A stretch of 8,713 bases of DNA. Source: SSEF01 sp964604195 (GTDB lineage Bacteria > Patescibacteriota > Minisyncoccia > Moranbacterales > UBA1568). The stretch is from assembly GCA_964604195.1 (NCBI GenBank), contig CAZRXW010000036.1:1-8713 (forward strand), written 5' to 3'. Below are positions 1 through 6,784 of the stretch, piece by piece (position 1 is the first letter of the stretch; every line of letters starts with the position of its first letter). Position numbers and translations under genes: made by a program. Below the pieces are notes generated by a model that was not told the DNA's origin, made no database searches, and saw only the letters and a program-made list of their open reading frames with translations.

Positions 1-59
1 TACCAGACACCCATCAAAGCCAGTCATTTGTCACCTATGTACTCATCTTGTACACTCCC

Positions 60-88
60 TTGACTACCGGTAGTTTTTTTGATATTAT
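60..88 (+). promoter_or_regulatory. Sigma70-type promoter of the efflux operon
   Basis: A -35 box TTGACT (60-65) and a -10 box TATTAT (83-88) are separated by exactly 17 nt, each matching the sigma70 consensus at 5 of 6 positions. The expected transcription start is near 95, giving a leader of about 24 nt before the ATG at 119. No Shine-Dalgarno is visible in that leader. Its position just ahead of the adaptor/transporter pair makes it the likely operon promoter. Confidence 0.75.
63..74. promoter_or_regulatory. Candidate operator palindrome inside the promoter
   Basis: ACTACCGGTAGT is a perfect 12-bp palindrome covering the last three bases of the -35 box and the first half of the spacer. 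A dimeric regulator bound here would block RNA polymerase or alter spacer geometry, as TetR, MarR or MerR family regulators of efflux operons do. No regulator gene is in the window, so the identity of the binder is unknown. The palindrome is seen; its operator role is inferred. Confidence 0.5.
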
Positions 89-118
89 TCTATTTCTAAA
101 TTCAGTCTAAACCCCTCT

Positions 119-1246
119 ATGCAAAAACTCCTTTCGTGGCTAAAACAAAGGCCAACCCTCAGTTTTTTTATCCTGCTTGGGCTGCTTTTTGGTATTATTG
201 TTCTCTCCTCCCTTAGTCGAAACCCTGAAGAGATAGCTACTCTAAAAACCAAAGAACCAAAAACTTCGACTGTTTTTTCGGTGCAAGAAGCTGGCTTTGT
301 CATGGCCACTGCTCAAATCAAAAAGACTGATGTTATTGATGTAGTTGCTCTGACCAATGGAATGGTCAAATCCGTCCACGTACGTGTCGGTCAAAAAGTC
401 AGTAGCGGCACCCCCCTCGTACACATCACCAATGACTACGGCACAGAGAGTGGCCGCTTAGCTGCTCAAAAAGCCGACCAATATGCTCATTTTAGTGATC
501 GTGTTTACTCACTGCAAAAAGATATTCTCGATCGTGAAAAACGTATCGCTGAAAAAAATGCAGAACTCACTGACCGGGAAGAGAAAAATGCTCTTGATAA
601 TCTCAAGGTTGAACTCGAACGCTTGAAATTGAACAGGGAACTAGCAAAAATCGATGCCTCTATCGCTCATGCAAGCGATGCGGCCCTCACCCCTAAAAGT
701 ATCTTCAGCGGTACGGTTGAATACATTGGAGTAAGACCTGGGGAAACCGTAGCTACCGGGACCATCATTGCTACTATTCGTGGGATTACTGACAATGCCT
801 CTCTAGTGGCCTCCCTTCCTGATCGTATCGCTCATAGCCTCGATCCTCGGGGGTTAGCTACCCTCCTAACTGATTCCGGGGAAGAAATTACCCTCACTCA
901 AGGTTACTTAGCCCAGGGGGAAAATACTCTCGGACTACGGTCTATCACTTTCCCCCTCACTCCAGAGGTAGCTCATCGTTTTACCAACAGCGAGTTTGTA
1001 AATATTTTCATTCCTTTAAGCAATCCTCAAGGCCAGTATTTCGTTCCTATTGACGCGCTCCTTTCTGGCCCACAGGGATCGAGTGTTTTGGTACTTGCTG
1101 AAAACAACCAGGTAAGAGAAAAGTCTATCGAGACAGGTCAAGTAGTTGGTTCCTTCGTCCTAGTCACGAGCGGTCTTGATGCTAACGACGAGATCCTTCT
1201 CAATCGCAACGTCTTTCCAGGAGACACCGTAAACGTTATCCGCTAA
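119..1246 (+). CDS. RND efflux periplasmic adaptor (membrane fusion protein, HlyD/AcrA-like)
   Basis: A 375-residue adaptor that would link the inner-membrane RND pump to the cell exterior. A single N-terminal hydrophobic anchor spans about residues 13-31 with no lipobox cysteine, so it is membrane-anchored rather than a lipoprotein. The first half of the lipoyl/biotinyl-like domain is at 76-105 (NGMVKSVHVRVGQKVSSGTP). A charged, heptad-like helical hairpin covers about 112-183. The second lipoyl half is at 192-220 (FSGTVEYIGVRPGETVATG), followed by a beta-barrel region to about 300. The C-terminal membrane-proximal domain starts at VPIDAL and ends with a G-L-x-x-N-D-E-I-L / PGDTVNVI pattern typical of adaptors. 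The coiled coil is short, as in many RND adaptors. The ATG at 119 fits the promoter spacing but lacks a Shine-Dalgarno. The transporter gene follows after 18 nt, indicating an operon. Substrate cannot be deduced. Confidence 0.9.
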   Translation: MQKLLSWLKQRPTLSFFILLGLLFGIIVLSSLSRNPEEIATLKTKEPKTSTVFSVQEAGFVMATAQIKKTDVIDVVALTNGMVKSVHVRVGQKVSSGTPLVHITNDYGTESGRLAAQKADQYAHFSDRVYSLQKDILDREKRIAEKNAELTDREEKNALDNLKVELERLKLNRELAKIDASIAHASDAALTPKSIFSGTVEYIGVRPGETVATGTIIATIRGITDNASLVASLPDRIAHSLDPRGLATLLTDSGEEITLTQGYLAQGENTLGLRSITFPLTPEVAHRFTNSEFVNIFIPLSNPQGQYFVPIDALLSGPQGSSVLVLAENNQVREKSIETGQVVGSFVLVTSGLDANDEILLNRNVFPGDTVNVIR

Positions 1247-1264
1247 TTCCTCAGCGATACTAAG

Positions 1265-4200
1265 ATGTCACCCTCACAAAACTTCTTCAAAAAACTCGTG
1301 TTCGATCCTGAACTCAGAAAAGGCTGGGTGGCCCGTTATTTTGGTGGCATCCGTAGCCTTATCCTTATTGTCGTAACGCTAACTTTTGCTGGTACAGCAA
1401 CTTTTTTTGCGCTTGAACACGAGCTCAATCCTGATATCCAGATCCCGACCGTTATTGTTACTACTGCATATCCTGGTGCGGCACCAGAAGACATTGAGAG
1501 CCTCATCACGATTCCCATAGAAGAAGCTGTCAGCGGTATTGCTGATACCACCAGAGTATCGTCTACTTCACGAGACAACACCTCGAGTGTCGTCATCGAG
1601 TTCTCATCAATCGTCGAGCCAGAGAAGGCGAAAGAAGAGGTGCAAAATGCGGTCGATAAAATCACTGATCTCCCCGAACGATCCGAGGATCCGTCAGTCC
1701 AAATTGTTGATCTTACGAATCAACCGGTGTTCCTCATGGCTCTTTCTGCACCCAATCATGACACCATTCTTCCTCAACTTGCTGATGATCTAAAAGAGAA
1801 GCTCCGAGTTATCCCTAATATTGAAAAAGTTGAACTCAAATATCGACGTGACCCAGAAGTAGCCATCACTGTTGCACCAGAAAAACTATTGCAGTACCGG
1901 ATCTCTCTCCCAGCCATGCTTTCTATTTTCCAGGGTACACTCGAAGATACTCCGTCTGGTACCATCGCAAGCGATGCCACCCTCCTCTCGCTTTCTCAGA
2001 AAGAAGAGGAACTCACCCTAGAAAACTTGCGCATTGTTCCTCTCCCCATTGGGAACTCTATTCTCTCTCTAGAGACTATTGCTACCATCAGCGAACAACC
2101 AAAACCAGGGACTGCTCCTGCTTTCCAAAGTGGTGCTGATGGAAAAATTACTGAAGCTATTTACTTCTCCCTCTTCCAATCCAAGAGCGCTGATACTCAA
2201 GAAACCATCCAAGCTGTTTATGAGGTACTCCAAAAATTTCAAAAGGAGACACCTGTTCCACTTACCTACTCAACCTATTTTGATGGCGCCAAAGAAATCA
2301 ATAAGAGCTTCGATCGACTCGAGCACGACTTTCTTATCACCATCGGACTTGTTTTCGTGGTTCTCCTTCTCTTCTTTGGTTGGCGCCAATCATTTGTCTC
2401 AGCCATCTCTATCCCCTTCACCTTTCTCATTACTTTCATGGTTATGGGGGCAGTTGGCATCTCCATCAACTTCATCTCCCTCTTTTCCCTCCTGCTTGCT
2501 CTTGGTATTCTCGTTGATAATTCTATTGTGGTTATCTCCGCTCTCTCGAGTTACTATCGCTCCGGAAAATTTACTGCCTTTGAAACAGCCCTCCTCGTCT
2601 TCCATGACTTTAAAGGAGTAATTTTCACCACCACCATAACTACCGTCTGGGCCTTTCTCCCTCTCCTGCTTTCTACCGGTATCATCGGAGAGTTTATCAA
2701 ACCAATTCCGATTGTCGTATCATCTGCTCTCGCTATCTCTGCTGCTGTGGCTCTTTTTATCGTAATACCTTTCATGGCCTTCTTTTTGGGTGGAAGCATT
2801 CCTCCAAGAGTCAAAAAATTCAGTGCCGTACTCTTCTTTCTTTTCCTCCTTGGAGGACTCTATTTCATCCTCGCTCCAGGACCATTCAAGATTATTCTCT
2901 TTGCTCTTGGCGGCATCATCCTCTTCTTACTGCTCAAACTGACTCGCTCATTCCTCGACACTGTCACTGCTTGGCGCACTACTCGAGTTGGTCAGTTTTT
3001 TCTACGGGTTCAAGATCATGGCCTCCTGAACTTTGATCGTCTGGCAGAGTATTACAGTGAACTACTCAATACTATCCTTTCATCACGAAAAGCTCGCATT
3101 CGGACCATGACGTTTCTGATTATTTTCATGGTATTTGCCTATTCTCTCGTACCACTCGGCTACGTCGTCAATGAATTCTTTCCTGATAATGATGTTGACC
3201 TCGTCTATATTGGTATCGAACTCCCTATCGGTACTACCCCCAAGCAAGGTGAAGCAGCTCTACGAGAACTCCTTCCTCAATTTACTCAGTTTTCTGAAAT
3301 CCAGTTTGTTCTTGGAGAGATTGGTGCTACCCCACCAGTCGACAATACTAGTAGTAGCGGAAAAGATTTCAATCAATTACTCATCACCGCCCACCTTACC
3401 CCAGCCGAAGAACGGACTAAAACCTCCAGTGAAGTTGTAACCACTCTCGAAAAACACTTCTCTTCTTTTAACCAGGGGAAGCTTTCTGTATCCCAACTCT
3501 CAGGAGGACCGCCAGCCGGAAGCGATCTCCAGATAAAGCTTCTGGGAGAGGATTTTTCAACCCTTGAACTTCTCGCTCAAAAGACGAAAACCTTCATGGA
3601 ATCTCTCCCTGGGACGAGCAATGTAAGCATATCTATTTCGAGCGCTGGAAAAAAACTATCCTTTACTCCCGACCAGGCCAAACTCATTAGCCTCGGACTC
3701 ACTGGTTCAGATACTGCCAATCTGCTCCGTATTCTCGCTAGCGGTCTTACTATCAAGGAAGATGTACGTTTTGGTGAAGAGAAACGGGATCTCGTTGTTC
3801 GTTTTACTCAAGATGACTTTAGTCACCCAGATGACTTGGGACACCTCCTCCTCACTACGCCAAATGGTAAACTTGTCCCTCTTACGGCTCTTGGTACACT
3901 CACTATCGAAAAAAATCCTACCCTCATTACTCGTGAAGATGAGGAGCGGAGTATCGCTATATCAGCCAGTGTCGCTGATGGCTATGTAGTGACAGAACTC
4001 AACAAAAAACTTGAGGACTTTGCTGATACAGAACTCCAGCTTCCTGACGGTTACACCTGGAAAACTGGTGGGGTCAACGAAGAAAACAATAAATCGGTAC
4101 AATCGATCATGTATGCCATGATCCTCTCGGCCATACTCATTTTTGGTACCATGGTAATCCAGTTTAATTCCTTCCGTAAGGCCATGATTGTTCTCCTTGT

Positions 4201-4639
4201 TATCCCAATTGCTGTATCTGGTGTCTTCATCTTCTTTGCCCTCTTTGGTATTCCACTCTCCTTCCCAGCGCTTATCGGGGTACTCGCTCTCTTCGGTATT
4301 GTAGTCAATAACTCTATCATTATGGTAGACAAGATCAACAAAAATCTTGACCTTGGACTCTCCGTTCGTGAAGCCGTCGTGGAAGGCGCGACGAGTCGTC
4401 TTGAGCCTATTCTCCTCACTGCCATTACGACTATCGTCGGCCTCATTCCCATCACTCTCTCAGATCCTATCTGGCAGGGGCTCGGTGGAGCTATCATTGC
4501 TGGTCTCACCTTCTCTGGCGTTGCCAAGCTCTTCTTCATTCCAGTTATCTACGAGATGTGGTTCGACCACAAATCCAGCAATAGCGAACATCCTCAGCTT
4601 ACCGATGATTATCGGGCTAGTTTTGAGGCTATCAAATAA
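1265..4639 (+). CDS. RND superfamily efflux transporter (AcrB/HAE family permease)
   Basis: A 1124-residue inner-membrane pump, somewhat longer than AcrB (1049). It has the duplicated RND layout: TM1 at about 27-50, a periplasmic porter/docking loop 51-352, TM2-TM6 at about 353-510, a second half starting with TM7 at about 613-632, periplasmic loop 637-943, and TM8-TM12 at about 946-1100. TM4 carries G-I-L-V-D418-N419-S and TM10 carries V-V-N1015-N1016-S. Compared with AcrB, the first relay Asp is kept, the second is Asn, and the TM10 Lys is Asn; such variants occur in other RND subfamilies. Between TM6 and TM7 lie two additional hydrophobic segments (about 517-535 and 540-558), giving about 14 predicted membrane spans. 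It is co-transcribed with the adaptor upstream; no TolC-like outer-membrane factor is present. The start lacks a clear Shine-Dalgarno, so translational coupling to the adaptor is likely. Substrate is unknown; drug or lipid/lipopeptide export are both possible. Confidence 0.93.
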   Translation: MSPSQNFFKKLVFDPELRKGWVARYFGGIRSLILIVVTLTFAGTATFFALEHELNPDIQIPTVIVTTAYPGAAPEDIESLITIPIEEAVSGIADTTRVSSTSRDNTSSVVIEFSSIVEPEKAKEEVQNAVDKITDLPERSEDPSVQIVDLTNQPVFLMALSAPNHDTILPQLADDLKEKLRVIPNIEKVELKYRRDPEVAITVAPEKLLQYRISLPAMLSIFQGTLEDTPSGTIASDATLLSLSQKEEELTLENLRIVPLPIGNSILSLETIATISEQPKPGTAPAFQSGADGKITEAIYFSLFQSKSADTQETIQAVYEVLQKFQKETPVPLTYSTYFDGAKEINKSFDRLEHDFLITIGLVFVVLLLFFGWRQSFVSAISIPFTFLITFMVMGAVGISINFISLFSLLLALGILVDNSIVVISALSSYYRSGKFTAFETALLVFHDFKGVIFTTTITTVWAFLPLLLSTGIIGEFIKPIPIVVSSALAISAAVALFIVIPFMAFFLGGSIPPRVKKFSAVLFFLFLLGGLYFILAPGPFKIILFALGGIILFLLLKLTRSFLDTVTAWRTTRVGQFFLRVQDHGLLNFDRLAEYYSELLNTILSSRKARIRTMTFLIIFMVFAYSLVPLGYVVNEFFPDNDVDLVYIGIELPIGTTPKQGEAALRELLPQFTQFSEIQFVLGEIGATPPVDNTSSSGKDFNQLLITAHLTPAEERTKTSSEVVTTLEKHFSSFNQGKLSVSQLSGGPPAGSDLQIKLLGEDFSTLELLAQKTKTFMESLPGTSNVSISISSAGKKLSFTPDQAKLISLGLTGSDTANLLRILASGLTIKEDVRFGEEKRDLVVRFTQDDFSHPDDLGHLLLTTPNGKLVPLTALGTLTIEKNPTLITREDEERSIAISASVADGYVVTELNKKLEDFADTELQLPDGYTWKTGGVNEENNKSVQSIMYAMILSAILIFGTMVIQFNSFRKAMIVLLVIPIAVSGVFIFFALFGIPLSFPALIGVLALFGIVVNNSIIMVDKINKNLDLGLSVREAVVEGATSRLEPILLTAITTIVGLIPITLSDPIWQGLGGAIIAGLTFSGVAKLFFIPVIYEMWFDHKSSNSEHPQLTDDYRASFEAIK

Positions 4640-4654
4640 GCTTTCTCCTCCTAT

Positions 4655-4682
4655 TTGAAAAAAATAGCCTTAGGTGTACAGT
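4655..4682 (+). promoter_or_regulatory. Candidate promoter of the small His-rich gene
   Basis: TTGAAA (4655-4660) and TACAGT (4677-4682) are separated by 16 nt, putting the start of transcription near 4689 and leaving a leader of roughly 54 nt. The boxes are imperfect and the site lies only about 15 nt after the transporter stop codon. Read-through from the efflux operon is the alternative, since I see no convincing terminator between them. Confidence 0.4.
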
Positions 4683-4703
4683 AGAACCATTCCTCTAGTC
4701 CGC

Positions 4704-4721
4704 CACACTCCGCGAAGTGTG
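4704..4721 (+). other. Leader hairpin ahead of the His-rich gene
   Basis: CACACT (4704-4709) and AGTGTG (4716-4721) pair perfectly over 6 bp with a 6-nt loop (CCGCGA). The hairpin ends 9 nt before the Shine-Dalgarno. It has no T-run, so it is not a terminator. It may stabilise the mRNA 5' end or be incidental. Confidence 0.4.
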
Positions 4722-4730
4722 TATTCGTCA

Positions 4731-4737
4731 AAAAGGA
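4731..4737 (+). promoter_or_regulatory. Strong Shine-Dalgarno fixing the start at 4743
   Basis: AAAAGGA ends 5 nt before the ATG at 4743. It decides between this start and an upstream in-frame GTG at 4674, which has no ribosome site and overlaps the predicted promoter. It is the only clear Shine-Dalgarno in front of a gene in the window. Confidence 0.7.
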
Positions 4738-4742
4738 ACACC

Positions 4743-5231
4743 ATGTACCTTGCCACCTCACAAGGCGTACCCTTGCCCGTCCCAGCCATCCAAGGACTTC
4801 GGGACTGGCAGCATCGTCAACATGCCATGATTCATTTGGCAGTAGCTGGCCACGACCTTTCTGCTGACGAGAACCTCCCCAACCTCAGAGCTACGAGCCG
4901 CATCCCCAAGATCGGAGCAGCTGCCCGCATTCTTCTGGCTCACAGCCCAGCCCTAGTGAATTTTGGATTCTGGGTGTTCGTGTATCCCACAGTCGTGAGC
5001 CAGACCGAACTCTTGGCAGCCAATCTGCTGCAGCTCGAACATGACTGCATGCATCTCGATCATGTTCGTCCTAGTGAATGGAGACATTGTCACGAGCACG
5101 CCCTCGTGGAACTGCTCTCGCGCCGACTCGATCTCGTCATGGCCCTCCTCAACTATCGCCACTGGCCAATGGGTTTCCGAGAACAATTCATCGGCTGGCA
5201 TATCGCTCCAGCTTTCACTACTCCCTCCTAG
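4743..5231 (+). CDS. Small His/Cys-rich protein of unknown function
   Basis: A 162-residue protein that I do not recognise. It has 13 histidines (about 8%) and two cysteines. Residues 100-119 concentrate potential metal ligands: H100, D101, C102, H104, D106, H107, H115, C116, H117, E118 and H119. The rest looks helical and soluble to weakly amphipathic. A hydrophobic stretch at about 70-85 is too short and polar to be a confident membrane span, and there is no signal peptide. GC over sampled lines is about 48-65% (mostly 53-62%), clearly above the adjacent transporter (about 43-47%). It also has a strong Shine-Dalgarno and its own candidate promoter, unlike its neighbours; together these suggest a different history, perhaps transfer. 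A metal-binding or enzymatic role is inference only. The reading frame is credible because of its ribosome site, composition and the hairpin after its stop, but a family match is lacking. Confidence 0.72.
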   Translation: MYLATSQGVPLPVPAIQGLRDWQHRQHAMIHLAVAGHDLSADENLPNLRATSRIPKIGAAARILLAHSPALVNFGFWVFVYPTVVSQTELLAANLLQLEHDCMHLDHVRPSEWRHCHEHALVELLSRRLDLVMALLNYRHWPMGFREQFIGWHIAPAFTTPS

Positions 5232-5246
5232 AGCCAAAGCAACAAC

Positions 5247-5288
5247 ACCGCCGGAAGCTCCTCGTAGCATTCGGCGGTCGTCATTTTT
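5247..5288. terminator. Hairpin terminator between convergent genes
   Basis: ACCGCCGGA (5247-5255) pairs with TTCGGCGGT (5270-5278), including one G-U pair. After an A-A mismatch the stem continues as GCT/AGC with a 6-nt loop. On the + strand a run of five T follows at 5284-5288 after a 5-nt gap, so it would end the His-rich gene, whose stop is 16 nt upstream. The same stem lies 22 nt past the stop of the opposing DUF1295 gene and could act for it too, though the T-run on that side is poor. Confidence 0.65.
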
Positions 5289-5299
5289 ATCTGAAAATA

Positions 5300-6103
5300 T
5301 CATTCAGCCACCTGCTTTGGAAACCACGGGAAAAGGGCGTTTGTCTTCTTTTTGTATATTTCCCAATCAGGATGGCCGGCCCATCTCGCCTCAAGGAGAG
5401 GGATCCCCGAAACCCGAAGGAGTAGGAAAGTAATAAGGAGGGGCGAGAAAATGGCTACCCCAGACAACGGTAGGCCAAGAACGAAGAGGAAGATACCCCA
5501 CCACATTGTTGCCTCTCCAAAGTAATTGGGGTGACGAGTATACCGCCAAAGACCTTGGGTCATAATTTTTCCCACATTTTCCTTGTTTCGGACAAATCGA
5601 TCGAGCTGCCAATCCCCTACCGCTTCAAAGAAAAAACCGATACCCCACAACAGGAGGCCTAGCCAATTGATAAGATTGATCGGGGCCTGAATCTGAGAAA
5701 AGGTGATAAGCACTGGAAGCGAAACGACAAGCACGACGAGTCCTTGGAGAACATAAATTTGTCCGAGACTCCGGAGAAAAAAATAGAGCATCCCTCGCTT
5801 GGTCCAAGACTCTCTCCAAGCGTGGTAGCGGAAATCTTCTGGCTTTTTCCAATTTTTTCTCAGGATACGTAAACCAAGACGTAGTCCCCATAGAGTAATC
5901 AGTATGAGAAGCAGCCATTGCCTCTCTGTCTTCCACTGCCAAAAAGAAGCCATACTCCACGCCACCAGGACAAATAAAGGTCCGTAAACAATATCGATAA
6001 TGCTGTTGTTTTCCAGAAAAAGAGCTAGCCCTAATACTACCAGGAGACTGCAGCCCAGAAGAAGGCCAGCAAAACTCATGAGGTGGAGCAGTGATTCATT
6101 CAT
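5300..6103 (-). CDS. DUF1295 family integral membrane protein (steroid 5-alpha-reductase-like)
   Basis: A 267-residue polytopic membrane protein with about six to seven hydrophobic segments (roughly 10-30, 36-52, 62-80, 106-136, 143-162, 199-230). Diagnostic DUF1295 motifs are present: W-G-L-R-L at 72-76 followed by the KKPEDFRYHAWRESW block at 86-100. The C-terminal block has F-E-x-V-G-D-W-Q-L at 159-167, then GLWRYTRHPNYFGE at 184-197 and WWG at 201-203. The P-L-L-E tail region (235-238) and the FPWFPK end (258-263) also fit. Members share the membrane fold of steroid 5-alpha-reductases and isoprenylcysteine methyltransferases; the RHPNYFGE block resembles the cofactor-binding part of those enzymes. 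A lipid-modifying reaction is a family-level guess, and the substrate is unknown. It starts 9 nt after the YciB-like gene and lacks a Shine-Dalgarno, so it is probably translated by coupling. It ends in TGA. Confidence 0.88.
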   Translation of the reverse strand: MNESLLHLMSFAGLLLGCSLLVVLGLALFLENNSIIDIVYGPLFVLVAWSMASFWQWKTERQWLLLILITLWGLRLGLRILRKNWKKPEDFRYHAWRESWTKRGMLYFFLRSLGQIYVLQGLVVLVVSLPVLITFSQIQAPINLINWLGLLLWGIGFFFEAVGDWQLDRFVRNKENVGKIMTQGLWRYTRHPNYFGEATMWWGIFLFVLGLPLSGVAIFSPLLITFLLLRVSGIPLLEARWAGHPDWEIYKKKTNALFPWFPKQVAE

Positions 6104-6112
6104 AATGATGTA

Positions 6113-6679
6113 TTATCTGCGACGCATGCCAAAGGCATTAGACTCCTCTGGCACTCGTTCGCGACGGGTCAATGTAAATTGATAAACACCAAACACAATA
6201 AAAGTAAGCGTAGCAATAACTTTGAAATAAACCCAGAGTTCTACCGAGAGAACCCTCCTTGCTATTTCATTAGCGGTAGCCATAATCAAGAAGAAAACAG
6301 CCCAGCGCCAAGCAAGGATTTGCCAGCCCCGATCAGTCAAAGCAAACAAGGGCAAAAAAAATGTCCGAAGGATATTCTTCTTCATGGAAAGAGCTATGAG
6401 AATGATCAGGCCGAAAATACCGTCATAGAGTGTATCTCGTACCATAAGCCAATGCGGATCATGATAGTAAAGCGTAGCGCTCCCAAAAATGAGAGTAAAA
6501 GTAGCCGCATACAAAGGGAACCACGGGATCCTCTTATCTCGGATGACGCTCACTGTTGTTGCTAGAATAATTGCTGCCATGAGAGCATTGGTCGCCAAAA
6601 AGAAATCACGACCACTCCATTCGAAGGTAATGAAAAATGCCGTGATAGGCCCAAACTGGATTAACCATTCAATAAGCAT
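6113..6679 (-). CDS. YciB/IspZ (septation protein A) family membrane protein
   Basis: A 188-residue protein close to the length of E. coli YciB (179). It has five to six hydrophobic segments at about 5-20, 28-46, 54-72, 84-98, 123-138 and 148-166. Family hallmarks seen are the early F-G-P-I-T-A-F-F entry, F-G-S-A-T-L-Y-Y-H-D at 65-74, and the C-terminal W-R-W-A-V-F-F-L-I-M-A-x-A-N-E block at about 124-138 followed by W-V-Y-F-K-V at 149-154. These match YciB's LAWAVFF...ANIYIAF and WVNFKVF. YciB proteins lie in the inner membrane and are tied to cell-envelope integrity and division; the biochemical activity is not settled. A basic tail (R172, R173, R175, R186-R188) is probably cytoplasmic. It forms an operon with the DUF1295 gene downstream. 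No Shine-Dalgarno is visible; a -10-like box sits so close that the mRNA may be nearly leaderless. Confidence 0.8.
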   Translation of the reverse strand: MLIEWLIQFGPITAFFITFEWSGRDFFLATNALMAAIILATTVSVIRDKRIPWFPLYAATFTLIFGSATLYYHDPHWLMVRDTLYDGIFGLIILIALSMKKNILRTFFLPLFALTDRGWQILAWRWAVFFLIMATANEIARRVLSVELWVYFKVIATLTFIVFGVYQFTLTRRERVPEESNAFGMRRR

Positions 6680-6687
6680 ACTTTTTC

Positions 6688-6693
6688 AGTATA
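6688..6693 (-). promoter_or_regulatory. Possible -10 box for the yciB-like operon
   Basis: TATACT reads on the - strand (6693 to 6688), 8 nt before the ATG at 6679. No good -35 box is found at 16-18 nt. If used, transcription would begin within about 2-3 nt of the start codon, making the transcript essentially leaderless. A promoter must lie in this short gap if the terminator after typA is efficient. Confidence 0.35.
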
Positions 6694-6721
6694 TCCGGAA
6701 GTTTAATGGTAGGCGATAGGA

Positions 6722-6765
6722 CAAAAAAAGAAAAGAAGGGAGTTCCCCCCCTCCTTGAAAGGAGT
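6722..6765 (-). terminator. Likely intrinsic terminator after typA
   Basis: On the - strand, beginning about 20 nt after the typA stop, AGGAG/CTCCT-type stems can form in two competing ways. One is 6751-6764 with a 4-nt loop. The other is a pairing of 6736-6740 with 6752-6756. A T-rich tract follows (the complement of the A-rich run 6722-6737). The hairpins are modest, but the location between typA and the next operon supports termination. Confidence 0.55.
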
Positions 6766-6784
6766 CTTATTTCAAAAACAATGT

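Noticed and set aside
671..1977. GCAAGCGATGC repeated at 671-681 and 1967-1977
   Set aside because: Both copies encode Ala-Ser-Asp-Ala in frame in unrelated proteins; an isolated 11-mer coincidence with no flanking similarity.
2079..2621. A 180-codon open frame on the + strand inside the transporter gene
   Set aside because: It is a shifted frame of a clearly recognised RND coding region. Its protein is Ser/Pro/Leu-rich low-complexity with no family features, as expected from the CT-rich codon use of the real frame.
4051..4539. A 162-codon open frame antisense to the transporter's C-terminal half
   Set aside because: Met/Arg/Ile-rich composition, no motif, no ribosome site, and lies wholly opposite conserved TM8-TM12 codons.
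4626..4670. Inverted repeat AGGCTAT...ATAGCCT around the transporter stop codon, and a nested weak CTATTT/AAATAG stem, as a possible terminator
   Set aside because: The loop is about 31 nt for the first, the second is purely A/T-rich except at its ends, and neither is followed by a T-run.
4674..4742. Upstream GTG start (4674) extending the His-rich protein by 23 residues
   Set aside because: No ribosome site, it overlaps the predicted -10 box and leader hairpin, and the ATG at 4743 has an ideal Shine-Dalgarno.
5300..5302. Possible UGA recoding (as in Gracilibacteria/SR1), because the DUF1295 frame ends in TGA and could read on to a TAG
   Set aside because: If UGA were a frequent sense codon, the long frames here would contain in-frame TGA. 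They do not, and the DUF1295 protein already ends at the usual family C-terminus (PWFPK).
4953..5303. Open frame antisense to the His-rich gene
   Set aside because: The + strand frame has a Shine-Dalgarno, a promoter candidate and a terminator just after its stop; the antisense frame has none.
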